Origin: Alphaproteobacteria bacterium
Lineage (GTDB): Bacteria; Pseudomonadota; Alphaproteobacteria; Micropepsales; Micropepsaceae
Length of the DNA: 64,000 nucleotides
NCBI GenBank assembly: GCA_028871795.1
Contig: JAGWMG010000005.1
Coordinates: 209,494-273,493, forward strand
Direction of reading: 5' to 3'
Shown here: piece after piece, positions 50,844-59,112 of the stretch
How positions within the stretch are numbered: position 1 is the stretch's first letter
Layout: each line of letters begins with the position of its first letter
Notes under the pieces: model-generated
Seen by the model: the letters and a program-made list of their open reading frames with translations, nothing else
Told to the model about the DNA's origin: nothing
Database searches by the model: none
Position numbers and translations under genes: made by a program

Positions 50844-50869
50844 TTCCTATATAATAATGGCAATAGGAA
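50844..50869. promoter_or_regulatory. Inverted repeat overlapping TATAAT, between S24 regulator and pyrD
   Basis: TTCCTAT (50844-50850) and ATAGGAA (50863-50869) are perfect inverted halves with a 12-bp spacer. A TATAAT hexamer at 50850-50855 lies in the site. It is 38 bp upstream of pyrD and about 140 bp upstream of the S24 regulator start. It is a candidate operator for that regulator. Confidence 0.45.
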
Positions 50870-50906
50870 TTACCACTCCCGGGTGGTCGCGGTCTAGAGG
50901 GAAGGA

Positions 50907-51956
50907 ATGAGCGGTCTTTCCGTCCGGATTTTGCGGCTTTTGCCGCCCGAAACCGCGCACCGCGCCACGGTCGAGCTGGCGGCGCGCCTCGAGTTCTTCG
51001 TGCGGCGCGGGGCCAAGGACGATCCCCGGCTGGCCGTCCGCGCGCTGGGTCTGGACTTTCCCAACCCGATCGGCGTGGCGGCCGGGTTCGACAAGAATGC
51101 GCGCGCCTTCCGGACGATGCTCAAGCTGGGCTTCGGCTCCGTGGAATGCGGAACGGTGACGCCGCGCCCGCAGCCGGGCAATCCGCGCCCGCGCCTCTAT
51201 CGCCTCGGCGAGGACGGCGCCGTCATCAATCGCATGGGCTTCGACAACGACGGCATGGAGTGCGTCGCCGCGCGGCTGTCGCGCCGCGGCTCAGGCAACG
51301 CAGCCGGGATCGTCGGCATCAACATCGGTGCCAACAAGGACAGCGCCGAGCGCATCGCCGATTATCGCGCCGCCTTCGCGCGCCTTTCGCCGCTGGCCGA
51401 TTACGTGAGCGTCAACGTGTCGTCGCCGAACACGCCGGGCCTGCGCGGCTTGCAGGATCGCGACCGGTTGCGCGCGCTGCTGGCGACGCTGGTCGAGACG
51501 CGCGCCGGCAAAGCCGTGCCGCTGCTGCTCAAGATCGCGCCCGATCTCGACGAACGGGCGATGGACGGCATCGCCGCCGAAGTCCTGGCGGCAGGCATCG
51601 AAGGTGTGATCGTCTCCAACACCACCATCGCGCGGCCGCCCTGGCTGAGAAGCCGTCATGCCGAGGAGACCGGCGGGCTGTCCGGCAAGCCGTTGTTCGC
51701 AACGTCCACTTGGGTGCTGGCCGAGATGCGCAAGCGCGTCGGAACGAAACTCGTGCTTGTTGGTGTTGGAGGCGTCGCCTCGGGCGCCGACGCCTATGCC
51801 AAGATCCGCGCCGGGGCCAACCTGGTCCAGCTTTACACCGCGCTCGTCTACGAAGGCGCCGGCCTGCTCACGCGCATCAAGCGCGAATTGCTGGAGTGCC
51901 TGGCGCGCGACGGCTTTGCCTCCGTCGCCGACGCCGTCGGCGCGGATGTGAAATAG
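50907..51956 (+). CDS. pyrD: Dihydroorotate dehydrogenase (quinone), class 2
   Basis: A membrane-associated FMN enzyme of 349 residues that oxidises dihydroorotate to orotate with quinone in pyrimidine synthesis. AAGFDKNARAFRTMLKLGFGSVECGTVTPRPQPGNPRPR near the N-terminus, VSVNVSSPNTPGLRGLQ, LKIAPDLDE, VIVSNTTIARP and GVGGVASGADAYAKI are class 2 landmarks. AGGGAAGGA precedes the ATG. Class 2 enzymes have the N-terminal extension seen here. Confidence 0.96.
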   Translation: MSGLSVRILRLLPPETAHRATVELAARLEFFVRRGAKDDPRLAVRALGLDFPNPIGVAAGFDKNARAFRTMLKLGFGSVECGTVTPRPQPGNPRPRLYRLGEDGAVINRMGFDNDGMECVAARLSRRGSGNAAGIVGINIGANKDSAERIADYRAAFARLSPLADYVSVNVSSPNTPGLRGLQDRDRLRALLATLVETRAGKAVPLLLKIAPDLDERAMDGIAAEVLAAGIEGVIVSNTTIARPPWLRSRHAEETGGLSGKPLFATSTWVLAEMRKRVGTKLVLVGVGGVASGADAYAKIRAGANLVQLYTALVYEGAGLLTRIKRELLECLARDGFASVADAVGADVK

Positions 51957-52138
51957 CCGCCGCACTATGTCTTTGTTTTTCGCACCGCTTATGCGGAAAA
52001 CCGCATACACTTTTCCGCGCGTTGCTCTGGTGCAATTCGGCGGCGAAGGACGTTTTTCTCAACGCTTCCTCCCAATTGGCGGCGAAGTGCGGTATAGTTG
52101 TCCACAGCGATAACAACTACTGCGTGTGGGGGGCATTG

Positions 52139-52534
52139 ATGTCGGAAGATCTTGGTAAATTGTTGCTGCGTTTCGGCCTTGGCGGACTGCTGCTGTTCCA
52201 CGGCATCCACAAGCTTTTGAACGGGCTGGGGCCAATCAAGGACCTGCTCACCGCCCACAATCTTTCCGACTCGATTGCCTACGGCGTCTATTTCGGGGAG
52301 CTGATCGCGCCGATCCTGATCATCGTAGGGCTGTTCTCCCGCATCGGCGGAATGCTGGTCGCCATCAACATGGTGATTGCGGTGCTGCTGGCGCATACGG
52401 CCGCCGTCTTGGCGGTGTCGCCGACCACCGGCGCCTACGCGCTGGAGTCTGAGGTGTTTTTTCTGGTAGGCGGCCTGTCGGTTGCCCTTCTCGGTGCCGG
52501 ACGCTTCAGCCTGGGCAACGGCAACTGGAACTGA
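52139..52534 (+). CDS. DoxX-family membrane protein
   Basis: A 131-residue protein with four hydrophobic segments and the DoxX opening LLLRFGLGGLLLFHGIHKLLNG, then YFGELIAPILIIVGLFSRIGG and LVAINMVIAVLLAH. DoxX proteins are small quinone-linked or redox-linked inner-membrane proteins of mixed function. ATG 52139 lies behind a G-rich stretch; the in-frame codons further upstream run through the pyrD region and are not part of the gene. It lies 182 bp after pyrD on the same strand. Confidence 0.85.
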   Translation: MSEDLGKLLLRFGLGGLLLFHGIHKLLNGLGPIKDLLTAHNLSDSIAYGVYFGELIAPILIIVGLFSRIGGMLVAINMVIAVLLAHTAAVLAVSPTTGAYALESEVFFLVGGLSVALLGAGRFSLGNGNWN

Positions 52535-52723
52535 TCCGCTCCGCTATCCCGTTGTGGACCCGTTCGCAAGGGCGGCAATTCCCCCGGCGTAATCCCGCCT
52601 TCGCGGAATGGTGCTAAGGTACGCTGCGCCTAGCATTTTTTGGCGTATTGGCAGTGAAAGAGGGCACCCTGCGCACAAAGCTAAAAAACAAATACGCAGT
52701 GTGGAATTGTCGAACTGAAGAAA

Positions 52724-52751
52724 TTGACGGGGTGTCAGGATGCGGTAAAGT
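52724..52751 (+). promoter_or_regulatory. Candidate sigma-70 promoter of the tetR gene
   Basis: TTGACG (52724-52729) and TAAAGT (52746-52751) are separated by 16 bp, 28 bp upstream of the tetR ATG. The remaining part of 52535-52723 has no visible gene. Confidence 0.4.
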
Positions 52752-52779
52752 GCGACATCTTGTACCATGAGCAAGGTCG

Positions 52780-53445
52780 ATGGATACCACATTGCTGAAG
52801 AGTTCGCGGCCGCGCCTCGAATTGCCGGGCAAGCGCGAGCAAACCAAGGCCCAGAACCGCCAGCTCATTTTGGATGCCGCGCGGCAGGTTTTTGCCGAGC
52901 TGGGCTATGGCGCGGCGACGGTGCGCGACATCATCCGCGCCACGCCTTTGGCCTCGGGCACTTTTTACAATTACTTCAAGTCGAAGGAGGAGGTGTTCCA
53001 GGCGATCCGCGACGAAGTCGCGCTGGCAATTCGTCCGCGCCTGCACGAAGAGCGCATGAAGGCGGAAACGGTGGAAGAGTTCATCACCTGCACCTTCCGC
53101 ACCTTCTTTGAATTCGTGGCGAGCGACCGCGTGAATTTCCGCACCATCCGTCACGCCGCCGACACCACGCGGGTGCGCATGGACACGCCGGAGGTCATCG
53201 CCGGCTTCGAGGAACTGCGCAACGACATCGAGGCGGCGATCGCCAAGGGCATGTTCCCGCCGGTCAACGCCGATTACCTGATGGCGGCGATCGTCGGCGT
53301 CGCTTTCGAGGTGGCCGAACGCATGTTGCGATCCGAACCGCACGATCCCGTCGCCGCGGCTGAATTCGCCTCGGCGCTGTTCATCGCCGGCGTGCGCACC
53401 CTGCCCTATGCGACGCAAGCGGGCATCAGCTCGGGGACCGCGTAG
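52780..53445 (+). CDS. TetR-family transcriptional regulator
   Basis: A 221-residue protein with a typical TetR N-terminus: TKAQNRQLILDAARQVFAELGYGAATVRDIIRAT and ASGTFYNYFKSKEEVF (residues about 23-75). The C-terminal ligand domain is all-helical with no recognised family. It follows the DoxX gene and converges with leuB, whose 3' end is 3 bp away. No divergent neighbour reveals its target; DoxX would be a candidate. Confidence 0.9.
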   Translation: MDTTLLKSSRPRLELPGKREQTKAQNRQLILDAARQVFAELGYGAATVRDIIRATPLASGTFYNYFKSKEEVFQAIRDEVALAIRPRLHEERMKAETVEEFITCTFRTFFEFVASDRVNFRTIRHAADTTRVRMDTPEVIAGFEELRNDIEAAIAKGMFPPVNADYLMAAIVGVAFEVAERMLRSEPHDPVAAAEFASALFIAGVRTLPYATQAGISSGTA

Positions 53446-53448
53446 AAC

Positions 53449-54558
53449 TCAACTGGCCAGCTTGTCCAGCACCTTCAGGATGACGTCCGTCATCGCGGCC
53501 GTGCCCACCTTGGTCATGCCGGGCTGCATGATGTCGCCGGTGCGATAGCCTTCCGCCAGCACGCGCTCGACCGCCCTGTCCAGCAGCGCCGCATCTTCGC
53601 CGCGCCCGAGTGAATAACGCAAACACATGGCGAACGACAGGATGGCCGCGATCGGGTTGGCAAGCCCTTTGCCCGCGATGTCCGGCGCGCTGCCGTGGAT
53701 CGGTTCGTACAGCGCGCGCTGGCGGCCGTTTGCGTCCTTGGCGCCGATCGAGGCGGACGGCAGCATCCCGATCGAGCCGGTGAGCTGCGCCGCTTCGTCC
53801 GACAGCACGTCGCCGAACAGATTGTCGGTGACGATGACGTCGAACTGCTTGGGATTGCGCACCAGCTGCATGGCGCAATTGTCGGCCAGGATGTGCGAAA
53901 GCTGCACGTCGGGGAATTCCGCGCCGTGAACGCGCGTCACGACCTCGCGCCACAGAACGCCCGTCACCATGACGTTGGATTTCTCGGCCGACGCCACGCG
54001 GCCGGAGCGCAGCCGCGCCAGCTCGAAGGCGACGCGGGCGATGCGCTCGATTTCGCCGGTGGTATAGACCTGGGTGTCGACGGCGCGCTTCTCGCCGCCC
54101 GGCAGCACCGTCGTCTCCTTCGGCAGGCCGAAGTAAACCCCGCCGGTGAGTTCGCGCACGATCAGGATGTCGAGGCCGGAAACGATCTCCGGCTTCAGCG
54201 AGGAGGCGTCTTTCAGCGCCTCGAAGCACAGCGCCGGGCGCAGATTGGCGAACAGCCCGAGGTCTTTGCGCAAGCGCAGCAGGCCTTGTTCCGGCTTGCT
54301 CTGGAACGGCAGCTTGTCCCATTTGGGCCCGCCCACAGCCCCGAACAGCACCGCGTCGACATTCTGGGCTTTGCGGATCATCGCATCGGTCGCCGGCGCG
54401 CCGTGCTTCTCGTACGAGACCCCGCCCACAAGCTCTTCCTGCGTTGCGAAGGAAAGATTGCGGTTGGCCGAGTACCAGCCGAGCACGCGGCGCGTTTCCT
54501 CGAGGACTTCCGGCCCGATGCCGTCGCCGGGGAGAAGGAGAAGATTATGGGTCGTCAT
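53449..54558 (-). CDS. leuB: 3-isopropylmalate dehydrogenase LeuB
   Basis: An NAD-dependent decarboxylating dehydrogenase of 369 residues, third step of leucine synthesis. The family opening [31 protein letters not shown] and the Mg-binding [14 protein letters not shown], followed by [20 protein letters not shown], are all present. It is read in the same direction as the VOC gene and leuD upstream. leuC is not in the window. Confidence 0.96.
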   Translation of the reverse strand: MTTHNLLLLPGDGIGPEVLEETRRVLGWYSANRNLSFATQEELVGGVSYEKHGAPATDAMIRKAQNVDAVLFGAVGGPKWDKLPFQSKPEQGLLRLRKDLGLFANLRPALCFEALKDASSLKPEIVSGLDILIVRELTGGVYFGLPKETTVLPGGEKRAVDTQVYTTGEIERIARVAFELARLRSGRVASAEKSNVMVTGVLWREVVTRVHGAEFPDVQLSHILADNCAMQLVRNPKQFDVIVTDNLFGDVLSDEAAQLTGSIGMLPSASIGAKDANGRQRALYEPIHGSAPDIAGKGLANPIAAILSFAMCLRYSLGRGEDAALLDRAVERVLAEGYRTGDIMQPGMTKVGTAAMTDVILKVLDKLAS

Positions 54559-54591
54559 GGTTCGCTCGCTGTTTGCGCTCCGGCAGGCGGT

Positions 54592-55050
54592 TCAAAGCGT
54601 GATCAACCGATCCTGGTCGCGGCGGCCGTTGCGGAAGACGTCGCGGGCGTTGGGCCGCTCCCAGTAGATTTCCAACATGTTGGCCTCCGGGTCGCAGAAA
54701 TAGATGCTCTCCTGGCTTTCATGGTCCACGGCGGCCAGGACTCGAACCCCTGCAGCAATGAGTTCGCGATAGGCGACGCGCAAGTCCTCCGCGCGATCGA
54801 CCTGGAATGCGACGTGACCGACGCCGGGGCGCGGCACGAAATCGGCCAGGCTTTCGGGTAGAATCGGCGTATCGCCTTCAACGGGCACCAGATCGAGAAT
54901 GTGGCTTCCCTCGTTAAGCGTCAGGAATACGCCGCCGTGGTCGGGATCGGCTTCCAGAACCTTGAAACCCAGGACATCGACATAGAATTCCTGGGCGCGC
55001 GCCATATCACGCACTGCCAGCAGCACATGGCCCAGTCTTGTCAACCGCAT
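54592..55050 (-). CDS. VOC-superfamily protein (glyoxalase/dioxygenase-like)
   Basis: A 152-residue two-module vicinal-oxygen-chelate protein. LTRLGHVLLAVRDMARAQEFYVDVLGFKVLE opens it with the first metal His (GHVLL), and GVGHVAFQV gives a second His. The C-terminal ESIYFCDPEANMLEIYWE supplies the metal-binding Glu. Extradiol dioxygenase or lyase activity cannot be distinguished. It lies between leuB and leuD, an insertion in the leucine genes with no obvious pathway link. Confidence 0.85.
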   Translation of the reverse strand: MRLTRLGHVLLAVRDMARAQEFYVDVLGFKVLEADPDHGGVFLTLNEGSHILDLVPVEGDTPILPESLADFVPRPGVGHVAFQVDRAEDLRVAYRELIAAGVRVLAAVDHESQESIYFCDPEANMLEIYWERPNARDVFRNGRRDQDRLITL

Positions 55051-55104
55051 CGTGGCGCCTTTCCGATTATGTGCGGCCGGATCATGGCGGTCTGCCGATA
55101 TTCC

Positions 55105-55710
55105 TTATAGCCACGGCATCTGCTGTTTGCGCACCGCCTCGAAGGCGGAAATCTTGCCCTCGTGGCGCAGCGTCAGGCCGATGTCGTCCCAGCCGTTCAA
55201 CAGGCATTGCTTGCGGAACGGGTCGACGTCGAATGCGATGCAGCCGCCGTCGGGGCCGCAGATTTCCTGTTTCTCTAGATCGATGCTGACGATGGCGTTG
55301 GCGCCGCGCCCGGCGTCGTCGAGCAGCTTGTCGATCTCGCCTTGCGGCAGCGCGATCGGCAGGATGCCGTTCTTGAAGCAGTTGTTGTGGAAGATGTCGG
55401 CGAAGCTCGGCGCGATCACGCACCTGATCCCGAAATCGAGCAGCGCCCAGGGCGCGTGCTCGCGACTCGAGCCGCAGCCGAAATTCGCGCCCGCGATCAG
55501 GATTTTGGCGGTCTTGTAGGCCGGCTTGTTGAGCACGAAATCGGGATTCTCGCTGCCGTCCGGCTTGGTGCGCAGTTCGTGGAACAGCGCCGTGCCCAGG
55601 CCGGTGCGCTTGACGGTCTTGAGAAACTGCTTGGGGATAATCATGTCGGTGTCGACATTGATCATCGGCAGCGGCGCGGCGACGCCGGCGAGATGCTTGA
55701 AGGGTTCCAT
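55105..55710 (-). CDS. leuD: 3-isopropylmalate dehydratase small subunit LeuD
   Basis: A 201-residue swivel-domain subunit that pairs with LeuC to isomerise 2-isopropylmalate. Opening [21 protein letters not shown] and the substrate-recognition loop [15 protein letters not shown] are diagnostic. LeuC must be encoded elsewhere. The gene precedes the VOC gene and leuB on the same strand. Confidence 0.96.
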   Translation of the reverse strand: MEPFKHLAGVAAPLPMINVDTDMIIPKQFLKTVKRTGLGTALFHELRTKPDGSENPDFVLNKPAYKTAKILIAGANFGCGSSREHAPWALLDFGIRCVIAPSFADIFHNNCFKNGILPIALPQGEIDKLLDDAGRGANAIVSIDLEKQEICGPDGGCIAFDVDPFRKQCLLNGWDDIGLTLRHEGKISAFEAVRKQQMPWL

Positions 55711-55786
55711 GGCGCGCGGAACTTAACGGTCGGGACCCCTCACCTCAAGCCGAAACGTTTCAAGCAGTCTGCCAACCGCAGGCGCC

Positions 55787-56134
55787 CTAGCTTTTCCCGG
55801 CGGATTTGAGATACGCCGCCCAGCGCGCCGTTTGCTCGCGGCCGAGCCGGCGGAGGTATTCCCAGCTGTACAGGCCGGTGTCGTGGCCGTCGTCGAAGAC
55901 GATGCGCACCGCGTAATTGCCGACGGGTTCGAGGCCTGCGATCGTCACGTTTTCCTTGCCTTTGACGACCACCTTCTGATCCGGGCCGTGGCCCTGCACC
56001 TCGGCGCTGGGCGATTCCACCCGCAGGTACTCCGCCGGCAGCGCGAAGCGTTCGCCATTGTCGAAGCTGACGGCGAGCGTCGTCTTGACGAGGTCGAGGC
56101 GCAGTTCGGTCGGCCAGGGGAGATCGGTGATCAC
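55787..56134 (-). CDS. DUF971-domain protein
   Basis: A 115-residue protein of the DUF971 family, also found as the N-terminal domain of gamma-butyrobetaine hydroxylases and beside ApbC/Mrp iron-sulfur carriers. VSFDNGERFALPAEYLRV, VGNYAVRIVFDDGHDTGLYSWEYLR are typical. The GTG start 56134 overlaps the hicB stop (GTGA), so its translation is coupled to an antitoxin gene. Function unproven. Confidence 0.85.
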   Translation of the reverse strand: MITDLPWPTELRLDLVKTTLAVSFDNGERFALPAEYLRVESPSAEVQGHGPDQKVVVKGKENVTIAGLEPVGNYAVRIVFDDGHDTGLYSWEYLRRLGREQTARWAAYLKSAGKS

Positions 56135-56571
56135 GCGGCTCCCTTTATGCGCGTGCGCGCGGCATCCGCGATGAATGAGGAACGGGTCTGGCCCGCCGTG
56201 CCTGCAGCGCGGTCGATTGCATTGAGCAGTCTCTCGTCGATCGATATATTCACGCGAACCGGTTTGCCAGGCAAGTCGAACGGCACTTCAACGACGCACA
56301 CCCGCTTGACGTCACGCGCCTCAGCCTTGAAATCGCGGTCCATCCTCAGCTCATCGAGCGTGCGCAGTTGCGGGATACTCTCTCCGTCCTCGATTATACC
56401 TTCGATGTGAAAAGCCAGAGTTTCCCGCCCGCGAAGGATCGCTTCATCGACTGTTTCTCCGGCCGATACGCAACCGGGAAAATCTGGAAACGAAATGCCG
56501 TACGTCCGCCCGCGTGGACCTTCGTCCTCGTGAATCAGCGCCCACACAATTTGCGCCACTTTAGTCTCCAT
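56131..56571 (-). CDS. hicB: HicB-type antitoxin
   Basis: A 146-residue antitoxin. The N-terminal 65 residues have the partial RNase H-like HicB fold (YGISFPDFPGCVSAGETVDEAI, RETLAFHIEG). Residues about 107-143 form a ribbon-helix-helix DNA-binding region (VRVNISIDERLLNAIDRAA, RSSFIADAAR). It lies 15 bp downstream of hicA. It should bind HicA and repress the operon, perhaps at the palindrome at 56815-56830. Confidence 0.92.
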   Translation of the reverse strand: METKVAQIVWALIHEDEGPRGRTYGISFPDFPGCVSAGETVDEAILRGRETLAFHIEGIIEDGESIPQLRTLDELRMDRDFKAEARDVKRVCVVEVPFDLPGKPVRVNISIDERLLNAIDRAAGTAGQTRSSFIADAARTRIKGAA

Positions 56572-56586
56572 ACATTGGCTGCGGCC

Positions 56587-56796
56587 TCACCAAGGCCAGT
56601 CCGCCTGCCGAAAGACAGAGCGCAAGGTTCCTATAGGAATATCTCGCGCGCCCATATCCACTGTGACTCGGCTCCCGGGCTTGCCGGGGTGGACAAATTG
56701 CTGATGATCGCCGGGTCCCTTTCGTTTTAACACCCATCCGTCGCCAACAAGGCGGCGAACGATGTCCTTTGGTGTCATCGTTCTGCGCTTGCTCAT
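56587..56796 (-). CDS. hicA: HicA-type mRNA interferase toxin
   Basis: A 69-residue toxin with the double-stranded-RNA-binding-like HicA fold: TPKDIVRRLVGDGWVLKRKGPGDHQQFVHP. The catalytic His is His31 in GDHQQF. A conserved TVDMGARDIPIGTLRSVFRQA follows. Normal toxin-first order hicA-hicB. Start at 56796, or Met7 if the family core is the true start. All key residues are intact, so the toxin is probably active. Confidence 0.92.
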   Translation of the reverse strand: MSKRRTMTPKDIVRRLVGDGWVLKRKGPGDHQQFVHPGKPGSRVTVDMGARDIPIGTLRSVFRQADWPW

Positions 56797-56814
56797 CGCA
56801 TCACGTTCGATTTT

Positions 56815-56830
56815 TGTGTAATACTACACA
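56815..56830. promoter_or_regulatory. 16-bp inverted repeat upstream of hicAB
   Basis: TGTGTA (56815-56820) and TACACA (56825-56830) surround the spacer ATAC. It is 18 bp upstream of the hicA start and is AT-rich in a GC-rich genome, matching the place and style of ribbon-helix-helix operators. The other part of 56797-56987 shows nothing gene-like. Confidence 0.55.
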
Positions 56831-56987
56831 CTTTCTCCGGCAGACGCAAGCGCCATTTATAGCTTGTTTCTACGGTTACATACCTTGCGACCTCACGATG
56901 TGCGCCACGGACGTCATTTTTCCCGTCATCGCCCGGCATTGCCACGCAATAAGATTCGTAACCAATGACAGCCTAAGTTTAGGTTGC

Positions 56988-57179
56988 TCACTTCCGCTCG
57001 CGCTCCTCGTCGCTGAGCGGACGCGCCTCGCTTGGCAGCATGATGGGGATGCCGCTGCGGATCGGATAGGCGAGGCCCGCCTGTTTGCTGATGAGTTCCT
57101 GCCGCGCGCGGTCGTAGACGAGGGTGGCCTTGGTCACCGGACAAACCAGAATCTCCAGCAGCTTGGGATCGGGTTCCAT
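56988..57179 (-). CDS. Trm112/UPF0434 family small protein
   Basis: A 63-residue protein: [25 protein letters not shown] and [17 protein letters not shown] are the family hallmarks. In eukaryotes Trm112 activates tRNA and rRNA methyltransferases; the bacterial role is not settled. One cysteine (CPV) of the usual zinc pair remains. It lies 13 bp after the LON-domain gene on the same strand. Confidence 0.93.
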   Translation of the reverse strand: MEPDPKLLEILVCPVTKATLVYDRARQELISKQAGLAYPIRSGIPIMLPSEARPLSDEERERK

Positions 57180-57192
57180 CGGCTCCTCCCGG

Positions 57193-57846
57193 TCAATTCA
57201 GCGAAGCCGGCCCGGGAGGCCGCGCGTTCGCCATCTCCAACAGAGCGATCAGCGTGTCGACGCGTTCCAGCCAACCCGGCGCCTCGAGCAAGGCCTGCTT
57301 CTCCGCCGGTTCGAACGGGCACAGCATTGCCAGCGCATTGACCAGCGTCTCGGGCGCCGCGTCCAGCACGCTTCTCCAATCGGCTTGCATGTCGCGCCGC
57401 GAGAGGTAGTCCTTGAGGGCGCCGAGCAGGCGGTCGCGCGGGAAATCGGCTTCGTCGGCGGCGACCAGATCGCGCAGGAAGGGCGCGAAATCCGCCTTGA
57501 CCTGACGGAACGGGGCGGCCGTCTCCAGTTCTTCCACGACACGGAAGCGGCAGATGCCGGTGAGCGTGATCAGATACCGTCCGTCGTCGCTCTCGCGGTA
57601 GGACGTCAGCCGCCCGGCGCAGCCGATCGTCGACAGGGTGGGCTTCAAAACCTTGTCCTCATGCTGCGTCGGCTGGATCATGCCGATCATGCGGGTGCCC
57701 GAAAGCGCGGTGTCGACCAGCGCCAGATAGCGCGGCTCGAAGACGTTGAGCGGCAATTGCCCGCGCGGCAGCAGCAGGATGTCCCGCAGCGGAAAGACGT
57801 CGATGGTGGACGGCAGATCGTCGAGCGAATGATAGTTGCCGCCCAC
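57193..57846 (-). CDS. LON N-terminal-domain protein (peptidase substrate-binding-like)
   Basis: A 217-residue protein made only of the Lon N-terminal substrate-binding domain: [65 protein letters not shown] and a helical C-terminus. No ATPase or protease domain is present. It lies 9 bp after the thioredoxin-TPR gene, in a three-gene string ending with Trm112 that recurs in alphaproteobacteria. Confidence 0.92.
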   Translation of the reverse strand: MGGNYHSLDDLPSTIDVFPLRDILLLPRGQLPLNVFEPRYLALVDTALSGTRMIGMIQPTQHEDKVLKPTLSTIGCAGRLTSYRESDDGRYLITLTGICRFRVVEELETAAPFRQVKADFAPFLRDLVAADEADFPRDRLLGALKDYLSRRDMQADWRSVLDAAPETLVNALAMLCPFEPAEKQALLEAPGWLERVDTLIALLEMANARPPGPASLN

Positions 57847-57855
57847 GGTTCGGCC

Positions 57856-58806
57856 TCAGGAAAACAGAATGGACGAAAGTCTGCGCCTGGCCTCGACGGT
57901 TCTGGGGTCGGCGGGACCCATCGCCTCGAACAGCGTCACCAAGTGCTTGCGGGCGGCTTCTTCGTTCCATTTGCGCTGGCGCCGCATCAGTTCCAGCAAT
58001 TCGTCGATGGCGGCTTGGCGATCACCCTTGGCGTCGAGCGCCAGCGCCAGATCGTATCGCGCCTGATGGTCGCCGGGATTCGCGGCAAGCCGGCTCTTCA
58101 GCGCCGCCGCATCGCCGAGGCTCGCCGCCTGTTCGCGCAATTTGAGTTCGGCCGCCACGGCGCGCACGGCTTCGTCCGCCGCATCGTCGGGACGCACGAG
58201 CTGAAGCGTGTTTTTGGCGCGCTCGAGGTCGCCGCTTTTCAGATAGCACTTGGCCAGCCCGGCCACGGCCTTGGGATGGCCGGGCTCGTCCTGCAGCACA
58301 TGGGCATAAGCCTGTGCCGCCTGACCCATGTCGCCCGCCGCGTATGCCGTGTCGGCCATCGCCAGCATTTCCGCCGCGTGGTCGGCATCGTCATGTTCGC
58401 CGCCGCCGGGGCCGACCAAAGCCTCCACGAAGGTTTTGATCTGGCTCTCGGGGATGGAGCCCATGAAACCGTCCACCGGCTGCCCGTTTTTGAAGGCGTA
58501 GACCGTGGGGATGGACTGGATGCGCAACTGCCGGGCGATTTCCTGGTTTTCGTCGATGTTCACCTTGACCAGGCGGACGGCGCCTTTGGCGGCGTTCACC
58601 GCCTTCTCCAGCGCCGGGCCGAGCTGCTTGCAGGGTCCGCACCACGGCGCCCAGAAGTCGACGATCACCGGCACCTCGCGCGAGGCCTCCAGCACGTCCG
58701 CGGCAAAAGTCGCGAGCGACGCATCCTTGACGTGAGGGCCTGCCGCCGTCGGCTGGCCGTCTTTTTTCGCGCTCAGCGGTTTTCCCGAAGAACCGATCAG
58801 TGCCAT
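57856..58806 (-). CDS. Thioredoxin-TPR fusion protein (CnoX/YbbN-like)
   Basis: A 316-residue protein. Residues about 25-140 form a thioredoxin domain with the canonical Cys56-Gly-Pro-Cys59 (APWCGPCKQ), and residues 150-316 form TPR-like repeats. E. coli CnoX has the same layout but a non-canonical SxxC; it is a chlorine-stress holdase and chaperone link. The intact WCGPC suggests redox activity here. ATG 58806 is the family start; an in-frame extension to 58980 is unlike homologues. Confidence 0.9.
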   Translation of the reverse strand: MALIGSSGKPLSAKKDGQPTAAGPHVKDASLATFAADVLEASREVPVIVDFWAPWCGPCKQLGPALEKAVNAAKGAVRLVKVNIDENQEIARQLRIQSIPTVYAFKNGQPVDGFMGSIPESQIKTFVEALVGPGGGEHDDADHAAEMLAMADTAYAAGDMGQAAQAYAHVLQDEPGHPKAVAGLAKCYLKSGDLERAKNTLQLVRPDDAADEAVRAVAAELKLREQAASLGDAAALKSRLAANPGDHQARYDLALALDAKGDRQAAIDELLELMRRQRKWNEEAARKHLVTLFEAMGPADPRTVEARRRLSSILFS

Positions 58807-59112
58807 GGCTGGGTTGTCCTGACTACCGGTGTGCAAGATGGGGGCAAGCGCGGCGAATTGAAAGGGCAAATCGCGTGCGTGCGTCAAGGATAGAGGGCGC
58901 CCGGAGCGCCCGGACGGAGGTCCGCCGGCGGATCGAAACCCGAGTTCATCCACACGTTTTTGGGCCACACGCGGTGACAAAAGCGACGCCGTTCTTTTGG
59001 CGTTTTACCATTTCAATTGACAGCCCTTTCGGCGTCACCGCACGATCACCGTTCTCACAAGAGCATTCGCAGCGTGGAAGGTTTCATACAACGCAACCAA
59101 AGGAGCGGGAAG
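58807..59112. promoter_or_regulatory. Divergent intergenic region before the second TonB receptor
   Basis: This 306-bp gap contains a perfect -35-like TTGACA at 59017-59022, but no matching -10 at 16-18 bp. AGGAGCGGGAAG (59101-59112) is the ribosome-binding site of the receptor. No ACCGGT palindrome, so this receptor is not obviously part of the uronate regulon. No gene seen. Confidence 0.4.
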
